A stretch of DNA of 64,000 nucleotides from UBA1181 sp045600225. GTDB taxonomy: Bacteria; Bacteroidota; Bacteroidia; Bacteroidales; Paludibacteraceae. Position numbers and translations under genes: made by a program. Shown here piece after piece: positions 53,715 through 63,800 of the stretch (positions within the stretch are counted from its first letter, which is position 1; every line of letters begins with the position of its first letter). The DNA is taken from contig JAZRXL010000072.1 in assembly GCA_045600225.1 (NCBI GenBank), positions 62,001 to 126,000 on the forward strand. The letters run 5' to 3'. The notes under the pieces were generated by a model. It was not told the origin of the DNA. It was given only the letters and a program-made list of their open reading frames with translations, and made no database searches.

Positions 53715-55367
53715 TTATTTTGAACTCTCTTTTCTAATATCAGTTCTCTTAATTTTACCACTGATGGTTTTTGGAAGTTCGTCCACGAATTCAACTACAC
53801 GAGGATATTTGTAAGGTGCAGTTGTCTTTTTAACATGGTCTTGTATTTCCTTGATAAGTTCTTCTCCTGCTCTCGACTTGTATTCTTTAGAAAGAACGAT
53901 GGTAGCTTTTACAACTTGACCACGAACTTCGTCAGGCACACCAGTGATGGCACATTCTACGACAGCAGGGTGGGTCATCAATGCACTTTCCACTTCGAAA
54001 GGACCGATACGATAACCAGAACTTTTGATTACATCGTCAGTTCTTCCTACGAACCACATATAACCATCTTCATCTCTCCATGCAACGTCACCTGTGTGGT
54101 AAATGTTGTCGTGGAACACCTCTTCTGTCTTTTTCGCATCTCTATAGTATTCTTTAAACAAACCAACAGGTCTCCACTTGTTTGTGCGAATAACAATTTC
54201 TCCTTGTTCTCCATCTTCAACCGAGTGTCCGTCTGGTGCGATCAAATCCATATCGTATGCAGGGTTTGGAATACCCATTGATCCTGGTTTTGGTTCCATC
54301 CAAGGGAATGTTCCGATTGTGATAGTTGTTTCTGTTTGTCCGAATCCCTCCATCAATTTGATTCCAGTCTCTTTTAAGAATGTTTCATACACAGCTGGAT
54401 TCAAAGGTTCTCCTGCGATTGTACAATATTTCAAAGAAGACAAGTTGAATTTCTTTAAATCTTCACGAATCATAAAACGGAAAACTGTCGGAGGAGCACA
54501 GAATGATGTGATGCCATATTTCTCAATCATAGACAACATATCAGCAGGTGTAAATTTCTCGTGATCGTAAACGAAGACGGTTGCTTCAGAGAACCATTGT
54601 CCATAAAGTTTTCCCCAAACGGCTTTACCCCAACCTGTATCTGCAACTGTTAGGTGAAGACTCTCTTCGTTCAAGTTATGCCAGTACTTACCTGTTGCAA
54701 TGTGACCTAATGGATAAGTGAAAGAGTGAGCCACCATCTTAGGATTTCCTGTTGTGCCTGATGTGAAGTACATAAGCATGATGTCATCGTTGCTATTTTT
54801 AGCAGGACGAACGAAAGGTGCAGCTGAGTTGATCCCTTTATGGAAATCTTCCCAGTTCTCAGGAACTATAGGTCCTACTGAGATGCATTTCTTTACCGAT
54901 GGAGAGTCGTGTAGTGATTCATTGACATGGTCAATGATGATTTGCTCGCCTGCAGTAATGATGGCCTTAATGTCTGCTGCTTTTGCACGATAAACAATAT
55001 CCTTCTTTGTTAGAAGATGGGTTGCGGGAATAACAACAGCACCGATTTTATGTAAAGCAAGAACAGAAAACCAGAACTCATAGCGACGCTTTAAAATAAG
55101 CATTACCATGTCTCCTTTCCCAATGCCTAATGATTGGAAATAAGAGGCTGTCTTATCTGATTCCCTTTTTAGGTCTGCGAATGTAAATTTTATTTCCTCT
55201 CCTTTGTCATTAGTCCAGAGGAGGGCGACTTTGTTTGGTTTCAATGTTGCCCATTCATCCATTACATCATAGGCAAAATTGAAATTCTCAGGGACTTTTA
55301 CTTTGAAGTTTTGTTTGAAATCATCTAAAGAGTCAAACTTTACTTTTTCTAGATATTTCTCTAACAT
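53715..55367 (-). CDS. Acyl-CoA synthetase (AMP-binding, medium-chain-like)
   Basis: A 550-residue ANL-superfamily ligase that activates a carboxylic acid as acyl-AMP, then acyl-CoA. The P-loop is YFTSGTTGNPK, the A5 motif is GFGQTETT, A8 spans TGDVAWRDEDGYMWFVGRTDD, and the catalytic lysine lies in KTISGKIKR near the C-terminus. It resembles the ACSM/medium-chain group rather than acetyl-CoA synthetase. The acid substrate is not predictable. It is preceded by an XRE-cupin regulator at a 19-base gap, a pair seen often in gut anaerobes. Confidence 0.92.
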   Translation of the reverse strand: MLEKYLEKVKFDSLDDFKQNFKVKVPENFNFAYDVMDEWATLKPNKVALLWTNDKGEEIKFTFADLKRESDKTASYFQSLGIGKGDMVMLILKRRYEFWFSVLALHKIGAVVIPATHLLTKKDIVYRAKAADIKAIITAGEQIIIDHVNESLHDSPSVKKCISVGPIVPENWEDFHKGINSAAPFVRPAKNSNDDIMLMYFTSGTTGNPKMVAHSFTYPLGHIATGKYWHNLNEESLHLTVADTGWGKAVWGKLYGQWFSEATVFVYDHEKFTPADMLSMIEKYGITSFCAPPTVFRFMIREDLKKFNLSSLKYCTIAGEPLNPAVYETFLKETGIKLMEGFGQTETTITIGTFPWMEPKPGSMGIPNPAYDMDLIAPDGHSVEDGEQGEIVIRTNKWRPVGLFKEYYRDAKKTEEVFHDNIYHTGDVAWRDEDGYMWFVGRTDDVIKSSGYRIGPFEVESALMTHPAVVECAITGVPDEVRGQVVKATIVLSKEYKSRAGEELIKEIQDHVKKTTAPYKYPRVVEFVDELPKTISGKIKRTDIRKESSK

Positions 55368-55386
55368 TGTTTTTCTGATTTAAGAT

Positions 55387-55938
55387 TTAAAGGATGATGG
55401 CAAGGAATTGAACTCTTTTGTTGTTTAGAGCCTTCATTCCGTGCAGTTTGTTGGAGTCGAAATAGATGCTGTCACCTTCGTTGAGTGTTAATTCTTTTCC
55501 GTTAATGCTTAGTAGCATACTTCCTTCTAAGACCATGTTGAATTCCTGTCCAGGATGAGAATTTAGATGAATAGGAGCATCATTTGGTTCAACTGTTACA
55601 ATAAACGGATCTGATTTTCTGTCAATGAATCCTGCTGCCAATGATTGGTACTTATAAGCCTTTGTACGTTCCATAGCAGTTCCTTTTCCCTTTCGAGTTA
55701 GGTAGTATGTATTCATGTGGGGATCTTCTCCAAATAACAAGGCAGTCATCTCAATGTTGCATTTTTGAGAAATGCAATGTAGAATACTAACTGGAATGTC
55801 TTTTTCTCCATTTTCTAATGCTTTGTATTCTTCTATAGAGATGGAGCATATGCCAGCCATTTGTTCAATAGACATTTCAATATCCTCGCGCAATCCTTTG
55901 ATGCGTGCGGCTATTTGTTTAATCTGTTCGTTTACCAT
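55387..55938 (-). CDS. XRE-cupin transcriptional regulator
   Basis: A 183-residue regulator with an N-terminal helix-turn-helix (residues 8-65, RIKGLREDIEMSIEQMAGICSI...YKALENG) and a C-terminal cupin barrel (115-183: HPGQEFNMVLEGSMLLSING, then GDSIYFDSNKLHGMKAL). The cupin keeps metal- or ligand-binding His and Glu. It lies directly before the acyl-CoA synthetase and probably controls it in response to a small acid or its CoA ester (inference). Confidence 0.9.
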   Translation of the reverse strand: MVNEQIKQIAARIKGLREDIEMSIEQMAGICSISIEEYKALENGEKDIPVSILHCISQKCNIEMTALLFGEDPHMNTYYLTRKGKGTAMERTKAYKYQSLAAGFIDRKSDPFIVTVEPNDAPIHLNSHPGQEFNMVLEGSMLLSINGKELTLNEGDSIYFDSNKLHGMKALNNKRVQFLAIIL

Positions 55939-55949
55939 AACTGTTAGAT

Positions 55950-56726
55950 TTAACTATTTGCTTTTATTCCTTTTATAACGGCATTGCTGAATCCGTATTC
56001 TTCCATAGCGTTTAGACCTTTGATTGTCCAACCACCAGGTGTAGTAACTTTGTCAATCTCAAATTCAGCATTTGTTTTATTCTTCAAGATTAATTGAGCG
56101 GCACCAATCATTGTTTGAGCGATAACCTCTTGTGCAATGTCGGGACGAACTCCTAACTCAACTGCGCCTTCTGTTGCAGCACGAAGGTAGCGGAGGGCGT
56201 AAGCAATACCACAAGATGAAACACTAGTGAATGCTGCCATTTGTTTTTCAGGAATTGTAATGGCAAGTCCTAATTTGTTGAACAACCCAAGAACGAAGTC
56301 TTCTTGCTCTTTGCTCGCATTTAGGGATGATACGAAGTTCATTCCTGCAAGTAGAGCAACAGCGGTATTTGGAAGTACTCTGAATAGAGCCTTTTCTTTT
56401 CCTATCTTTTCTGCAATGTGGCTTAATTCAACGCCGGCAGCAATAGATACTATTACTTGGCTTGACTTGACACAAGACTTAATGCCATCAAGAACAGTGT
56501 CAACCAACCAAGGCTTAACGGCGATAACAATATAGTCAGCCTTTTTTACAACTTCGCAATTGTCTGTTGTCGTAAAAATGTTCTTGTTGATTCTTGAAAT
56601 GTTTTTCAAAGTCTCTTCGCTGGCATCAGCAACGAATAATTCGTCAGCCTTGTAAGCTTTGCTTAGGTATAATCCTTTTACGATGGCGCCTCCCATATTT
56701 CCTGCGCCTATAAATGCTATCTTCAT
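55950..56726 (-). CDS. proC: Pyrroline-5-carboxylate reductase
   Basis: A 258-residue NAD(P)H reductase for the last step of proline synthesis. The Rossmann motif GAGNMGGAIVKG is at residues 7-18. VKPW, RVLPNTAV and the C-terminal VTTPGGWTIKGLNAMEEYG segment are conserved, although the usual TSPGGTT reads TTPGGWT. It lies upstream of the XRE and synthetase genes by 11 bases and about 2.4 kb from proB, so all three biosynthetic genes are close but in two transcripts. Confidence 0.94.
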   Translation of the reverse strand: MKIAFIGAGNMGGAIVKGLYLSKAYKADELFVADASEETLKNISRINKNIFTTTDNCEVVKKADYIVIAVKPWLVDTVLDGIKSCVKSSQVIVSIAAGVELSHIAEKIGKEKALFRVLPNTAVALLAGMNFVSSLNASKEQEDFVLGLFNKLGLAITIPEKQMAAFTSVSSCGIAYALRYLRAATEGAVELGVRPDIAQEVIAQTMIGAAQLILKNKTNAEFEIDKVTTPGGWTIKGLNAMEEYGFSNAVIKGIKANS

Positions 56727-56750
56727 GAGTGGAAATTTTAAATACTATTG

Positions 56751-56758
56751 CAAAAATA
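56751..56758 (-). promoter_or_regulatory. -7 element of the proC operon
   Basis: TATTTTTG on the minus strand, 24 bases before the proC ATG. No -33 box at the right spacing. Confidence 0.45.
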
Positions 56759-56799
56759 GTTGTTTTTGTTAAAAAGATAATGAGTGTTTTAATTAATTT

Positions 56800-58407
56800 T
56801 TATTCTCCGTGGACATTGGTAGAATGATTTTGTAGTATACTTGCTCCACTATGAGCATCCACATTGCCATTGCTAATTACGCTTGCACCCGTTTGCCCGT
56901 TTGTTGCTTGGTTACGTGGATCACTTTGAGCCTGAATTGCTGATTCATTCCATATCACATCATAGAAATCACTCTCATTGAATTTTACGCTTGAATTTGA
57001 AAATTCAATCATGTTGTAGAGTTTGAGCCTCTCTCTGTCCATTAATGGATTTTGGTGAGGTAGTTGGAATGGTTTCGTGCATTTCCCTGTACTATCTAAA
57101 TATGATATATATGCCCTTCCGTAATTTCCATCTTCTCTTCGTGAATAGAAAACAAACCAGTTGGATCTTGAAGAGAAATCGTGGTAACTCTCTGATTCAG
57201 GACTGTTGGCATTTGTACATTCGAAAAATTCTTTTGTTTCCAAATTCATTGCATATAAATCTGCATCTACATGTGTATGAGGTGATGCTCCGTATTCTGA
57301 AATGTTAACGAGTAAGAACTTGTTGTCTGGCGATATCCTTGGGAAAGTCGCACTCTTACTATCCTTGGTTACATTTAATATGATTTCAGGGGAGGAGAAG
57401 GATTTTGAAGTCGGATCAAATTTCACCCTAGCAATATCATATTTTAGTTTTGGATATTCGTCTTGAGGGAAGACCATTGGATTCATGCTTGAATCCGATA
57501 CTGCGTAGTATAAGTATTCTCCGTTTGGCTCCCAGGTTGGATTTGTTTCTTTTTGTTTGGTCGCTCCAACTACAAAGATCTCATTGGATTGAATGTCGTA
57601 TAAAATAAGGTCTGTTCTTCGGTCGAAGAATTCTGTCTTTGCGCTACTTAGTGTAGGAAAATCTTGGTATACATCGTTTTCGGAAAAGACGATAAATGGT
57701 AAGGCTGGATGCCAAGCCGGATAAGTTGTGCTACAATACATACCATCCACTTTTGTGTTGATTTTTTTTATTTCTCCATTGTAAGTTAGGATAAGACCTC
57801 CTTCCTTTCCTCTGTAATAGAATAGCTTGTTTTGAGGATTCCCTTTTTGTGCGCTATGGCAATTGACGCAGCTTTGTCCTATTAGAGATTCAGATGTTAT
57901 GTTTTTGCATCTGCGAATAATTGTTCTCTCTGTTCCTGTTGTAAGGTCGAATTGAAACAGACCGACCTGCCCTGTACTCATATAAGATGGTTCAATCAAT
58001 CTATAGGTGACGAATGAGTCGATAGGTTCGTTCAATACGTTTGTTGAGAATGAATTGTATTTAAACCATTTCCCGTTTTTCTTCAAATAGGGAGTGTAGG
58101 TGATTGATTCGTTATTTAGATTTGAAACAAATTTCTTCCATTCCTTTGGGGAGAAGGTGATTTTGTTATTTTGGGCAGACTCGATAATGACATCCCCTTT
58201 CTCCGTTCTAAGTTCTACTACCGCATCTTCACAGCTGTTTTCTATGAAAAAGTTAAGGGGAGCGATGCATTGAGGAACAGTAACGTCTTTAATGTCCGGA
58301 TAGATGTAGATATCCTCATTTACAGATTCCGCATTGGATGGAACCTTGTTGGATGTGCAACTTGATAAAATGAGGAATGAGGTTAATATTAATAATAAGT
58401 GCTTCAT
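56800..58407 (-). CDS. CxxCH-containing beta-propeller lipoprotein (PD40/TolB-like)
   Basis: A lipoprotein of 535 residues from the ATG at 58407 (lipobox ILSSC, C17). The frame extends to 58440. An N-terminal domain (about 30-170) precedes SCVNCH, a c-type haem-binding CxxCH motif, near residue 182. After it come PD40/TolB-like propeller blades, among them ETNPTWEPNGEYLYYAV, FPRISPDNKFLLVNI and FSSRSNWFVFYSRR. The tail is rich in N, S, G and H. It begins 4 bases after the end of the interrupted DUF6057 frame. Role unknown; a single-haem redox protein or sensor in the envelope is possible. Confidence 0.8.
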   Translation of the reverse strand: MKHLLLILTSFLILSSCTSNKVPSNAESVNEDIYIYPDIKDVTVPQCIAPLNFFIENSCEDAVVELRTEKGDVIIESAQNNKITFSPKEWKKFVSNLNNESITYTPYLKKNGKWFKYNSFSTNVLNEPIDSFVTYRLIEPSYMSTGQVGLFQFDLTTGTERTIIRRCKNITSESLIGQSCVNCHSAQKGNPQNKLFYYRGKEGGLILTYNGEIKKINTKVDGMYCSTTYPAWHPALPFIVFSENDVYQDFPTLSSAKTEFFDRRTDLILYDIQSNEIFVVGATKQKETNPTWEPNGEYLYYAVSDSSMNPMVFPQDEYPKLKYDIARVKFDPTSKSFSSPEIILNVTKDSKSATFPRISPDNKFLLVNISEYGASPHTHVDADLYAMNLETKEFFECTNANSPESESYHDFSSRSNWFVFYSRREDGNYGRAYISYLDSTGKCTKPFQLPHQNPLMDRERLKLYNMIEFSNSSVKFNESDFYDVIWNESAIQAQSDPRNQATNGQTGASVISNGNVDAHSGASILQNHSTNVHGE

Positions 58408-58411
58408 AATT

Positions 58412-58618
58412 TTATTTGTTAGGTTGACTTCCGTACCCAAAAGAGAAATAATAGCTGTATGAATAACCGAATTTCTCTTTTATAAGTTTTGATACATCTT
58501 CATTGCTGTGATGTTGCTTGTAGAATGAGATGAACTGCTTGACATAGTTATATGTCTTTTCATCAATTGGGAAGTTCGTTACAATGGAAGGATCGTTGGA
58601 AAGAATGGATTTTAATAC
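58412..58618 (-). pseudogene. In-frame continuation of the DUF6057 gene beyond an amber codon
   Basis: The TAG at 58619-58621 is followed in the same frame by 68 sense codons, then TAA at 58412-58414. They encode VLKSILSNDPSIVTNFPIDE, then a helical segment with TYNYVKQFISFYKQHH and an aromatic tail GYSYSYYFSFGYG. The composition is protein-like, and the frame ends 4 bases before the next ATG, as expected of an intact operon neighbour. I take it as the original C-terminus, cut off by a nonsense mutation or read through. Confidence 0.75.
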
Positions 58619-60199
58619 CTATGCTTCTTGCATACACTTAGGCAATCCGGTTTTTAAAAGAGGTGTGTAGGATAGTTCTTGTTGGAATTGTTCCAATTCT
58701 CTCCTATATAGTAAGGATAGTAGTCTTCGTTCTGCACAGGAGACAGATAGAGATTTATATTCCAAATAAAGTTCTGATACAGATGAAACGAGTCCACTTC
58801 TCTCCTCGAAAGGTCTGTTTTTCTGGATGTTTACCATCACGGGGTATTTTTTGAAGAATCCGTCTGGGTTCCGCAAATAGGTTTGCATTTGTTTTGCCCA
58901 ATCTTTGTAGAACAAGGATTTTTCAAGAATAGATAGATATCGATGGCAAAGTCTGTATTCTTCATTTAAAAATGAAGCGAGGACCATTTGTTGTAAGGTG
59001 CAGAAAGATTCTTTCCCACTTGTCCAGGCTTCCATACTCCATCGATAACTTATCTTTGGAAAGGATGCATAAAGCATAAAGTCGGGATAGTAGACCACCT
59101 CTTCGTGATAGCCATTGAAATCAGGTTCGTAATAGTTGTAGTCGTATTCAAAAAGTTTTTGATTAAGTTTGTCTGTTGTGATTAATCCGATGGTTCGATA
59201 GGCAGCTATGACTTTTGAGGAAATGTTGGTTTCGTTTATTGTCTTTGTTAGTTCCTTCCATTCCATTTGGTGTGTAAGTCGTTGAAGTTTCAATTCCTCG
59301 CCAAAAGCGGTTGGGTATCGGCCGATGACAATGGAAGTGAGCGCAAATAAAGAGCCAATAATGAGATTTACGACAGTGGATTTCCCTTCGAATAAGGTTC
59401 TTTTTGTTGATGAAAGAGTCAATATAATGCATATGATAAGGTGAGCAAGTATGGTAAAGAAGAATAATTTGCTGAAAAACAAGTTAGGCCAAGGAAATAA
59501 TAAGGAGTAATTTAGGTAGGCAGGGGTTACATAGTATGAAGAACATTTTGCAGACAGGTATGTGGTTAAGCATCCAACCATTGATACTATGATTGCCTCT
59601 AGATTTTTCTTGTTGACTAATAGATCTCCTACGATTAGTAATACTGCAATGAATGCGGAAGGTCCCGTTTCTATTGAAGAGACAGAAACAATTATAGCAA
59701 ATGGGATTAAGAAATATAGGGAATTCTTTGTTTTCTTATAGATGAAGAATGCAAGCAGTGAGAAATAAAATCCGATGATATTGCATATCGCGTAGGATGA
59801 TTCAAAGGAAGTGTAAACCTCGTAAGAAACAGAATTAAAGAGTGTTAGCAGACAGAAAGATGGGACAAAACCCAACGCCCACAGGTTTTTGTTAATGGAG
59901 AATATTTTATTACATAGCAGTTCGATTCCGGACAGCAATAGGGCTATGATTCCAGCTCCTAAAATAGGATGAAAACAAAATTGAAGAATAAATCTTGATA
60001 AGATTATCAGTAATCCGGATTTATTGGACAATAACTGACCTATAAAATTGGAATCAAATAGGAAATAAGATGACTCCTGGAATTTGTAAAGAAGGTCTTC
60101 TTTGAAAACTCCTAGATAGAGCCATACGAATAGGAAAAATATTGCTCTGAAAATGACTAATGCCTTGTTCCCAAAAGCAAGTTTTTTTGCTTGGTTCAT
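58619..60199 (-). CDS. DUF6057 family membrane protein, cut short by in-frame TAG
   Basis: A 526-residue product up to the amber codon. The N-terminal half has about ten hydrophobic helices (residues 14-300). The C-terminal half is soluble and helical, with YHEEVVYYPDFMLYASFPKISYRW, EAWTSGKESFCTLQQMVLASFLNEEYRLCHRY and a tail of repeated helical pairs; this matches DUF6057, a Bacteroidota membrane family without known function. The normal end is probably 68 codons further at 58412. It belongs with the CxxCH lipoprotein downstream. Consensus promoter at 60267-60296. TAG ends other genes here normally (for example 46720 and 47940), so general recoding is unlikely. Confidence 0.75.
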   Translation of the reverse strand: MNQAKKLAFGNKALVIFRAIFFLFVWLYLGVFKEDLLYKFQESSYFLFDSNFIGQLLSNKSGLLIILSRFILQFCFHPILGAGIIALLLSGIELLCNKIFSINKNLWALGFVPSFCLLTLFNSVSYEVYTSFESSYAICNIIGFYFSLLAFFIYKKTKNSLYFLIPFAIIVSVSSIETGPSAFIAVLLIVGDLLVNKKNLEAIIVSMVGCLTTYLSAKCSSYYVTPAYLNYSLLFPWPNLFFSKLFFFTILAHLIICIILTLSSTKRTLFEGKSTVVNLIIGSLFALTSIVIGRYPTAFGEELKLQRLTHQMEWKELTKTINETNISSKVIAAYRTIGLITTDKLNQKLFEYDYNYYEPDFNGYHEEVVYYPDFMLYASFPKISYRWSMEAWTSGKESFCTLQQMVLASFLNEEYRLCHRYLSILEKSLFYKDWAKQMQTYLRNPDGFFKKYPVMVNIQKNRPFEERSGLVSSVSELYLEYKSLSVSCAERRLLSLLYRRELEQFQQELSYTPLLKTGLPKCMQEA

Positions 60200-60262
60200 T
60201 TTACTACATCTTGAAACGGGTTGGGATGGAAGTCAGTCATTCCATCCGCTTTAATATTTGCA

Positions 60263-60293
60263 TTTGCAAAGTTATTTCTTTTATCTATATTTG
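60263..60293 (+). promoter_or_regulatory. Promoter of the TerB-like gene
   Basis: TTTG (60263-60266), exactly 19 bases, then TATATTTG (60286-60293). Predicted start near 60300, about 20 bases before the ATG at 60321. It interleaves base for base with the minus-strand promoter at 60267-60296. Confidence 0.78.
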
Positions 60294-60296
60294 CAA
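60267..60296 (-). promoter_or_regulatory. Promoter of the DUF6057-lipoprotein operon
   Basis: On the minus strand TTG (60296-60294), exactly 19 bases, then TAACTTTG (60274-60267). Predicted start near 60260, about 60 bases before the ATG at 60199. It shares almost all its bases with the divergent promoter, so the two polymerases cannot bind together. Confidence 0.7.
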
Positions 60297-60320
60297 CAAT
60301 GTAAATTAAATTCGAAGAAT

Positions 60321-60680
60321 ATGGATAATGTGAAATTCGCTGAGTTGGTAGCAAAAACAGGTATGCATTTTGGTAAGATAGATGGGAACTACGATGACAA
60401 GGAAAGATCTTTTGTTAATATGTTCATAGGTTTCTTAAAGGTGAATTCTAATTTTGCAGGAGATGTAGAATCGGTTATAAGAAATGCATCCAATCAAGTT
60501 TGTACAGTCAATCAGTTAATTGATGAGACAAAAGAGGTATTGTCGGATTTGTCGGATGAAAGAAGAAAAGGGACATTAGAGTCTTTTGCAAACTTTATAG
60601 AGACGGTTATCTGTGTGGATGGTGATAAAAGTTTGATGGAGCAGAGTGAATTTAAGGTTTGGAAATCTGCATTGTTGTAA
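60321..60680 (+). CDS. Small TerB-like protein
   Basis: A 119-residue all-helical cytoplasmic protein from the ATG at 60321; the frame extends to 60258, inside the promoter. The pattern is that of the TerB fold: an opening helix with an Asp-rich turn (GKIDGNYDDKERSFV), a middle helix and a second acidic turn (CVDGDKSLMEQSEFKVW) near the end. TerB-like domains bind metal through such acidic turns. The tellurite name does not imply resistance. Single-gene unit with terminator. Confidence 0.65.
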   Translation: MDNVKFAELVAKTGMHFGKIDGNYDDKERSFVNMFIGFLKVNSNFAGDVESVIRNASNQVCTVNQLIDETKEVLSDLSDERRKGTLESFANFIETVICVDGDKSLMEQSEFKVWKSALL

Positions 60681-60700
60681 TTGATTTTGAAAAACAATAG

Positions 60701-60739
60701 GGGAGAGCATCGCATAAAGCGTGATGCTCCCTTTTTTTT
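60701..60739 (+). terminator. Terminator of the TerB-like gene
   Basis: GGGA...GCATC pairs with GATGC...TCCC around a loop, with a small bulge, followed by eight T residues. Confidence 0.85.
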
Positions 60740-60806
60740 GTGATCTGTTTATTTGTTTGATTTTTAACTTTTTTACATTTTTTTATGGTTGATAATAAAT
60801 TTTTTA

Positions 60807-60814
60807 TACTTTTG
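60807..60814 (+). promoter_or_regulatory. -7 element of the large exported protein gene
   Basis: TACTTTTG fits TAnnTTTG. The -33 region is T-rich without a clear TTTG at 19-20 bases. The leader would be about 65 bases; I see no riboswitch-like structure in it. Confidence 0.4.
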
Positions 60815-60885
60815 CCTGTCTCTTTGTGTGCAATAAGATAGGAAAGAGAACAACGAAACATATTGTGTTGTAATTTATTTTAAAC

Positions 60886-63800
60886 ATGAAAAACATAAAA
60901 AATCTTACATTTGAGTTATGGACAAGGTATGCGCTATCGTTCTTAGCGTTAACTTTTGTGTGCTCTTCTGCTTCTGCATTGACCATTAAGGAGGATGCTC
61001 ATTGGAACGGAAGCTATACTGTCAAAGAAATCGGAGACAAATACTTGATCGAATGCAATGGTTACAATGGTCAGATTCGTGTGTCTGGTATTAACCATAC
61101 GTCGGTTGATCAATGTGTAGATTTTAAAGGATGGAATGCAGACGGAGACTATGTCTTTCAACCCAATAATCAAGTAACGGGCAGTTATTGTTTGTCATAC
61201 GACAATGAATCGAAAGTGTTGATTTTGGCATGTGGCGACTGTGGTGCGAATATTGTAGCAGATAAGCAGATCATTTGTTCGGGTGAAAATGTGACGTTGG
61301 AAGCTGTTGGTGTTAATAGTGATGACACTTGGCGTTGGGGAACCGTTTCAGGAACAGATACAACGTGGTTGGATTATGATAATCAAGCATCTATTGTGGT
61401 TAAAGTAGATGCTCCTACGATGTTTGTGGTAGAGCAAACGATGGCTTCTACAGATGTAAACACATATAGTTTGTTGATTGAAACTTCATTGAGTGCTTGT
61501 GGATATACGGTCTCTGTAAGTACCACAAATACATGTCCAGGTGATGAGGTTTATATGACAACAGATTATGCGGAAGGAACTTTGTATGAGGTGAAAGATG
61601 CTAGTGGAGCGGTTGTGGGTGAGTCTGCAACACCAGAGGTGAAGTTTATTGTAAATGCAGATATGACCTATGCAATGTATGCGGATGGTGTATTGATAGG
61701 AAAGGCTTCTGTGAAAACTAGTGAGTGCTCATTTTTTGTTACTTCGTATTTCCCTACTTCCACTTGTTTGCAAGCAAAGAACTACTTGATGGTTGTTGGC
61801 TCAATCGTATTGGATGATGTAACGAACAATGTATATATATGGGAGGAATCTTCTGATAAAGAGAACTGGAGTGTTATCGAAGGTGAAACAGCAAGTTGGC
61901 TTCCTGTATATCCTAGTGAAAACACATATTATCGTGCTAAGTATAAAGGAAGATACACATCTCCTTTCTTCTATGATGTTCCTGATTGTAGTAAGAATGA
62001 GGCTTGTAACGGACTTCAAACTCGTGTTTTGTTCTATGAGACATTCGGTTACTTCATGGATGCAAACACTTATGCGAATAAGACAGGAATGTTCCGTGAT
62101 GAGATGGTAGTTCCTTGGTCAGTTTCTGCATATAATAGTAGCGATGCCTTGTTAGGTACAGCTGGTGTTTCTGATGGAGTGGATTACCTTGATCGAATTT
62201 ATGCTAACGACGGAACTGGCTATTACACAGCTCGTGCAGAGAAGGGCGATCGCTTGGAGGTCTCAACAGAGTCAACATCCCAGTTCCATGTGATGAATTA
62301 TGTTGCACCAGATCCAGATGGACACGTGGTTACTGCAACTAAGTTTGAATGGGATGAGTCGGGTAAGTCAAACCAGTTCGTTGGAACTAACGGACACTTG
62401 TTCTTGGCAGCGAATCCGATGCTTTCAAATTATAATTGGATTACAAGTAAAGGAGGTGATCGTGCTTTCCGTTTGCAGGATGGTTACTACGCTCTTGTTG
62501 CTCGTCCTGATTCGGTTGACCAAAATGAAGGTAAGGACTATGCGAAATGTTCTGATGCAACAGGTAATGTGAACGGAGCTATGTTGTTTGTAAACTCAGG
62601 TAGAACCGATGTTTCACAATCGGCAATTTACGCTCAGCGCGTTGAATTGGGTTGTGCTGCAGATCGTTTCTCTTTCGGTATGAGTATTCGTAATGCTGCT
62701 ATTCAAGAGGGATTGAATCCTGTGAATGTTTCAGTCTTATTGTTGGAGGATATTTCAGAGACTCTTCCTGATGAGTATAGAACGTTGACCACAATTCAAG
62801 CAGAACATATTTTGAGTGATGATATATCGTCTGGTGATATTCCATCTGCTGCTACTGATTGGACTCGTATAGATCAATATGTGAAAATTGATGGAGGAAG
62901 GAAAGTGACTTCTTTGTGGGTTGTTTTGTATAACAATGGTAAGTCTGGAGATGGAAATGATATGTTGTTGGATGATATCTCGTTCTCCGTATGTTTGCCA
63001 AAGGCTGAACTATCTGCTAATATCGATGGAGAGCTGATCACTGGAGATGTTGCAGTATGTGATGGTAGGGATGTTGAGTTGGTTGCAAGTCAAAAAGGAA
63101 ATTATATCGTCAATCCTCGTTACTTGTTCCAATATTATGACGCAGCAAAAGGGGAATGGGTTGATATGAAAGATTATTCAACTTCATCTACGTATGAGGA
63201 GACTACAGTTAAGATTTCTGTGACAGACTCTAAGTTTATCGGTGATGTTAAATATAGAGTAATCATTGGTGCTTCTGCAGAGGAGTTGCGTCAGGTAGCG
63301 GCAAATCCTACAGATGTATGTAACGAGTTCTTGGTTGCAGAGTCCGACATCCTTGTTTACAACACTTATGGTGGTCCTATGTGCGACAATGTAAATATGC
63401 CATTCTGCTTTGTTGAGGGCGATACTGTTATTGTAGAAGGATGTAGAAATTTGTCAAATCCAAATCATTCGTGGAAAGCATTCTGGAAGAATTCGAAAGG
63501 CGATATTTTAGTTGACACAGCTGATTTCACAGCAAAAGCATCTGATAAGTTGTTCTTGGTTGTAGAGAAAGATCAATCTGTGACAGTATACGATCGTGAA
63601 GGTAAAAAGACAATGGTTACAGACTTCGAAGGAATCTCTAATCTACAATTCGTAGGAATTGACGAAGGTGATTGTGTTCATGATCAGAAGTTCGTTTTGA
63701 CACCAAAACATATCGTTGAACTTTCATTTGATGGCACGAGTGCAATTGGTTGTGACTCTATTTTGGTTCAGGTGAAGAAAGATGTCCCTGAAGCAAAACT

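Noticed and set aside
58619..58621. General TAG recoding in this organism
   Set aside because: coaBC (TAG at 47940) and the Wzz-like gene (TAG at 46720) end on TAG with no protein-like continuation needed.
60321..60680. Tellurite resistance locus
   Set aside because: Only a single small TerB-like protein; no terZ, terC, terD or related genes nearby.
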